A stretch of DNA of 11,681 nucleotides, from the NCBI GenBank assembly GCA_001574975.1, contig KQ965736.1:912910-924590 (forward strand), given 5' to 3'. The notes below the pieces were generated by a model. That model had not been told where the DNA came from. It did no database searches and worked only from the letters and a program-made list of their open reading frames with translations. This document shows positions 9,401 through 11,681 of the stretch, piece by piece. Each line of letters begins with the position of its first letter. Position 1 is the stretch's first letter. The stretch is from Gonapodya prolifera JEL478 (Eukaryota; Monoblepharomycota; Monoblepharidomycetes; Monoblepharidales; Gonapodyaceae). A program made the translations under genes and the position numbers.

Positions 9401-10848
9401 AATTCAAATGACGATCAATATGCTTGACGCACTCGGAAGCTCAACTGCTATTGCGACTCTGCAAACTGGTTGGATTCCCACGACGTCCTCTTTCACGGGG
9501 ACCACTGGGTCTTTGTCCGTCTCCGTCGACGGTGCAACATTGAACATCTCACCGGTGCGTATGACGTTCTCCTCTTTGTTTTATCACCGATAATCTGACG
9601 TACATTAAATCCCGAACAGAACCATCAACAAGATTTCGTTAAACTTCTGACCGGGGTCCTGTTTGGAACAGGAACTGTCAAGATTCCTATTAGTGCCTTG
9701 GCAAATGCAGTTGGAAATGTTCCCGCAGGTGAGAGAATCATTCTGTGACGCTTTATCCCATTCTAATTTACCGTTTTGATGCTCTAGTCGGCGATATTTC
9801 ACTACAGAACTTCAAATACTCATCGAGCATTGATGTAGCAGGTCTTCAAGGGCTCGCCGGAACGCCGATCGTATTGGAGAGCTTTGACATCACTGGCGGT
9901 ACCGCCGACGGTGTTACGATCGGTTTTACGGGTTCCATCGTGAACCCAAGTAGTGTCTCACTGAACCTGCACTCCGACGTCAAACTTCAGCTTGTGTATC
10001 AGGGTCAAGTTCTAGGACATGCTACTCTGCCCAATCTCAATGTTGTGGTCGGTACCAACAGAGTTACGGCATCAGCGTAAGTTCTCTGATCGTTTTTGCT
10101 ACTGTTGTCCGTCAATCACATTGCCGCCCCCTCTCCAAAAGCTTGTACTCACCGCAAACCGATGCCGCTAAGGCAGCTGGCCTTCAACTTCTCAATTCCT
10201 ACATTGCTGGCAACCCGGTGACTGTTGAAATCAAGGGGAGCCCGGATTCCAGCCCGCTCCCACCAATCGCCCCTGTGCTGGCCGGTGTGTCCATAACGGG
10301 TTCGCTCCCTGGTCTCACAACCAAGCTCCTTGTTCGTTCTCGTATGGCGATTAATCCCTTGACCATCCTCGCATTGATGGTTGATGCCGGTATGTTTTCC
10401 GACTGGACACGCGAAAGTCATGATGTGACCTCACGCTGCCTTGACAGCCTTTGATGCCACCAATCCTACCGGAGGTCAATTCACCGTGACGCACATGACG
10501 GGTGACATTATGTACAGAGGCGAGATCCTTGGAACAGTCGATGCAGACACGAAGATCGATATTGCTCCACATGCAACTGTCTCTTCGCCAGCAATCCCCG
10601 TGAAACTGTGAGAATGATCTCTGTCTTGAGGTCCATTGGGCGCCTTCTGATCTTGCCTGTGACGCTGCTCTGTTTTTTTCAGCCGTCTTTCCATTCAAGA
10701 CTTGCTCGCTGTCTTTGACCTTCTCGGCAACACGCTCACGGCTTCTGTGGTCGTCAAATCTATCAGTGCATCGATCGGGGCATACCCCATAACCGTTTCA
10801 GGATATCAGCAGGACAACATTCCTGTCAGTCTTGTCTTGAAAATCTAA
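6418..10848 (+). CDS. DUF3712/Tag1-like type II membrane protein with tandem luminal modules, 18 exons
   Basis: Exons: 6418-6799, 6866-7094, 7153-7328, 7388-7524, 7592-7760, 7842-7918, 7977-8135, 8200-8379, 8442-8550, 8610-8755, 8824-8963, 9022-9313, 9369-9554, 9620-9728, 9788-10076, 10142-10389, 10448-10607, 10683-10848 (TAA). The 17 introns are 55-81 bases, all GT..AG, and all phases close, giving 1117 residues. Residues 1-104 are acidic and cytosolic, ending in WMRR. A single transmembrane helix spans ~105-127 (CLGILGVIAAAILVPVAIFV). Then come ~990 residues of beta-rich sequence with more than ten N-x-S/T sequons, as expected for a lumen. Recurring phrases such as FNPSPVGMQLGNIKFNVSVNG and GSIVNPSSVSLNLHSDVKLQ fit the fungal DUF3712 family, which includes yeast vacuolar Tag1 (linked to ending autophagy). 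Residues ~444-732 and ~733-1010 are tandem modules. Function here is unknown; vacuolar location is inferred. This is much longer than yeast Tag1 (~600 residues), chiefly through module duplication. Confidence 0.88.
6800..6865 (+). other. First intron of the DUF3712 gene: 66 bases, stop-free, divisible by three
   Basis: GTGAGC donor and CCAG acceptor. Retention would keep the frame and insert 22 residues directly after the transmembrane helix, including two cysteines (VANCFCHN). Donor and acceptor both look ordinary, so splicing is the default expectation. Confidence 0.6.
7761..7841 (+). other. Fifth intron of the DUF3712 gene: 81 bases, stop-free, divisible by three
   Basis: GTACGT donor and CCCAG acceptor. 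If retained, it would add 27 in-frame residues beginning with a Pro-rich run (TYPLPPPPTATTT) in the luminal part, just after LLGDFLNGQ. The C-rich start is unlike the flanking coding sequence, which favours its being a true intron. Confidence 0.6.
8200..9313 (+). repeat. Luminal module B of the DUF3712 protein (exons 8-12, residues ~444-732)
   Basis: First copy of a ~290-residue protein-level repeat. It begins LPFVISFSVS and includes SGWIPIRSNISGLTG, then QRAAFQNLLKTVLFTDGDVN, GTPIDIRSFDVVT and IVNPSNVAFDL, and ends FDPSNPWSPKMSAPGVTGFVK minus its last residue. Exon sizes are 180, 109, 146, 140 and 292 bases. It aligns block by block with the next copy at protein level; the DNA itself is diverged, so the duplication is old. 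Confidence 0.75.
9369..10389 (+). repeat. Luminal module C of the DUF3712 protein (exons 13-16, residues ~733-1010)
   Basis: Second copy of the repeat. It begins LPWALGLSAK and includes TGWIPTTSSFTGTTG, then QQDFVKLLTGVLFGTGTVK, GTPIVLESFDITG and SIVNPSSVSLNLHSD. Exon sizes are 186, 109, 289 and 248 bases. Phases match module B. Module B's exons 10 and 11 (286 coding bases) correspond to the single exon 15 here. The end departs from module B after PVLAGVSITGSLPGLTT, where a distinct C-terminal segment begins. Confidence 0.75.
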
Positions 10849-11441
10849 GTTTTGTTGTCGAAAAAGACGTTGGATGGAATCCGCTGGCGGAAGTTGCAGT
10901 TGAACCGTGTATAATATGTATCATTTGGGATTTTGCGGTGACAATACAGATCAATTTTGTACCGAGAAAGCACTCTTTCAGCACAGACACGACCGTCTCG
11001 GCACAACCACCTATTGACTTGCATTCTTGACTGCAGTCTCGGAGCAGTTACCAGCAATCGAAATTGAATATGCACGCCCATCTCTCAGCGAAATAGGGGC
11101 AAACGGACAGTCTTCCCCGAAGAAGGGGGTGTGGGCAACATGGAGTCCCGGTGCATATGCTTTCAGATATCCACTCACAGTGAAAGACCATTTTCGTAGC
11201 TGGCGTGCTCATTAATTCAAGTCAACCTGAGTCACTTCGTCAGCTTGCACAGGTGCGCACCAATGTCTCTCTGATATGGCAAGATTGCATGAGACTGTTG
11301 CTCACAGCTTGCCCAGTGGTGGGCAAGCAGTAATCCGCCTGGTGGGTCAAAACTGGGTTTGTAGTTCTGGAGCGGTGAGCATTTGTCTGCCTCAACACAT
11401 TGATGGATATGTGTGTAGCTGTATTCCAAGTTGAGTGCTAC
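10849..11441. other. Intergenic region downstream of the DUF3712 gene
   Basis: About 590 bases with the 3' UTR of the DUF3712 gene (AT-rich GTATAATATGTATCA at 10909-10923 may contribute to 3'-end formation). There is a 198-base open stretch at 11018-11215 with no ATG start, and a strong hairpin at 11307-11328. I see no supportable gene on either strand. Confidence 0.5.
11307..11328. repeat. Perfect inverted repeat, 9-base arms and 4-base loop
   Basis: GCTTGCCCA (11307-11315), loop GTGG, then TGGGCAAGC (11320-11328), an exact reverse complement. It could fold as a stable stem-loop in RNA. No coding or RNA gene is recognised around it, so its role is unknown. Confidence 0.7.
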
Positions 11442-11635
11442 TGTAGTAGGGTTACTACGGGAGTTAGTCGTTAGGGTAAGATTAGTTTTGAGTATGGAAT
11501 AGCTCTGTTGTTCGTCTAGTACATGTGCTATATATTGACCGGTTCCGAGGGCTACTGTGGTCACGACGCCTACCGGCGCCCACAACGCCAATCCCTTCGG
11601 ACCACTCCCTGGCGGACTGTAGTAGTTCCGCCACA
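11442..11635 (-). mobile_element. Probable 3' LTR (about 194 bases) of an LTR retrotransposon entering from the right edge
   Basis: Read on the minus strand, a purine-rich run resembling a polypurine tract (11647-11636, G-rich with one T) is followed directly by TGTGGCGGAACTACTACAG at 11635. The candidate LTR would end ..CCCTACTACA at 11442, giving TG..CA ends. Inside are a hairpin GGCGGA/TCCGCC (11611-11632) right after the start and a TATA-like CTATATA (plus-strand 11528-11534), as in fungal Ty3/Gypsy LTRs. CTGTAGTAG occurs at both ends (11441-11449 and 11617-11625). A minus-strand frame open at the window edge (LMRSSASTGGGGV) could be the tail of pol. The element body would lie beyond the window. 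This is judged from structure only; a chance AT/GC-rich intergenic stretch is the alternative. Confidence 0.4.
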
Positions 11636-11681
11636 CCTCCCCCACCCGTTGAAGCTGATGACCTCATCAGGCGTGGAGTAG

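Noticed and set aside
11018-11215. Plus-strand open stretch containing IEIEYARPSLSEIGANGQSS
   Set aside because: It has no ATG start and no neighbouring exon that joins it convincingly, and I do not recognise the sequence. It is too weak to call as a terminal exon.
11232-11645. 137-codon minus-strand frame near the right edge
   Set aside because: It begins at GTG, not ATG, is preceded by tandem TGA stops and lies mostly within the probable LTR and hairpin region. The residues look like translated non-coding sequence.
1-11681. tRNA, rRNA, CRISPR, riboswitch or bacterial promoter/ribosome-binding features
   Set aside because: No cloverleaf with a GGTTCRANNCC-type box, no rRNA segments and no spaced repeats were seen. 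The splicing and gene content are eukaryotic, so prokaryotic signals do not apply.

Overview
The window is nuclear DNA from a filamentous fungus, most likely a basidiomycete (mushroom-type, Agaricomycotina-like). The evidence is three densely spliced protein genes whose introns are mostly 55-80 bases with GT..AG ends, a ribosomal protein closest to fungal eS4, and a large fungus-type DUF3712/Tag1-like membrane protein. There is no operon structure, no CRISPR array and no tRNA or rRNA that I can see.

Layout. (1) Positions 1-948, plus strand: the 3' five-sixths of the gene for cytosolic ribosomal protein eS4 (RPS4). The first ~47 codons lie left of the window. (2) Positions 1125-4466, minus strand: a five-exon gene for a 945-residue, disordered, Gly/Pro/Arg-rich protein. 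An N-terminal YxxxxLL eIF4E-binding motif and several short 4E-T-like segments make it a likely fungal 4E-T (EIF4ENIF1/Cup-like) translational repressor. It converges on eS4, with only 176 bases between the stop codons. (3) Positions 4467-6417: about 1.95 kb without a gene I can model with confidence. It holds the 4E-T promoter and leader, several ACGT-core sites, and a patch (about 5438-6360) of overlapping short open frames with splice-like sites. (4) Positions 6418-10848, plus strand: an 18-exon gene for a 1117-residue type II membrane protein with one transmembrane helix and a ~990-residue, sequon-rich luminal part of DUF3712/Tag1 type. Two C-terminal modules are tandem duplicates that still share exon sizes and intron phases. 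(5) Positions 10849-11681: intergenic, with a strong hairpin. Its right end looks like the 3' LTR of a minus-strand LTR retrotransposon whose body lies beyond the window.

Together: eS4 is core translation machinery and its convergent neighbour is a predicted translational repressor. That adjacency is suggestive but is not evidence of co-regulation. The DUF3712 protein probably sits in the vacuolar or another endomembrane. I found no clearly new multi-gene system. The most interesting items are the repeat architecture and stop-free 3n introns of the DUF3712 gene, the divergent 4E-T homologue with three upstream ATGs, and the unresolved 5.4-6.4 kb patch.
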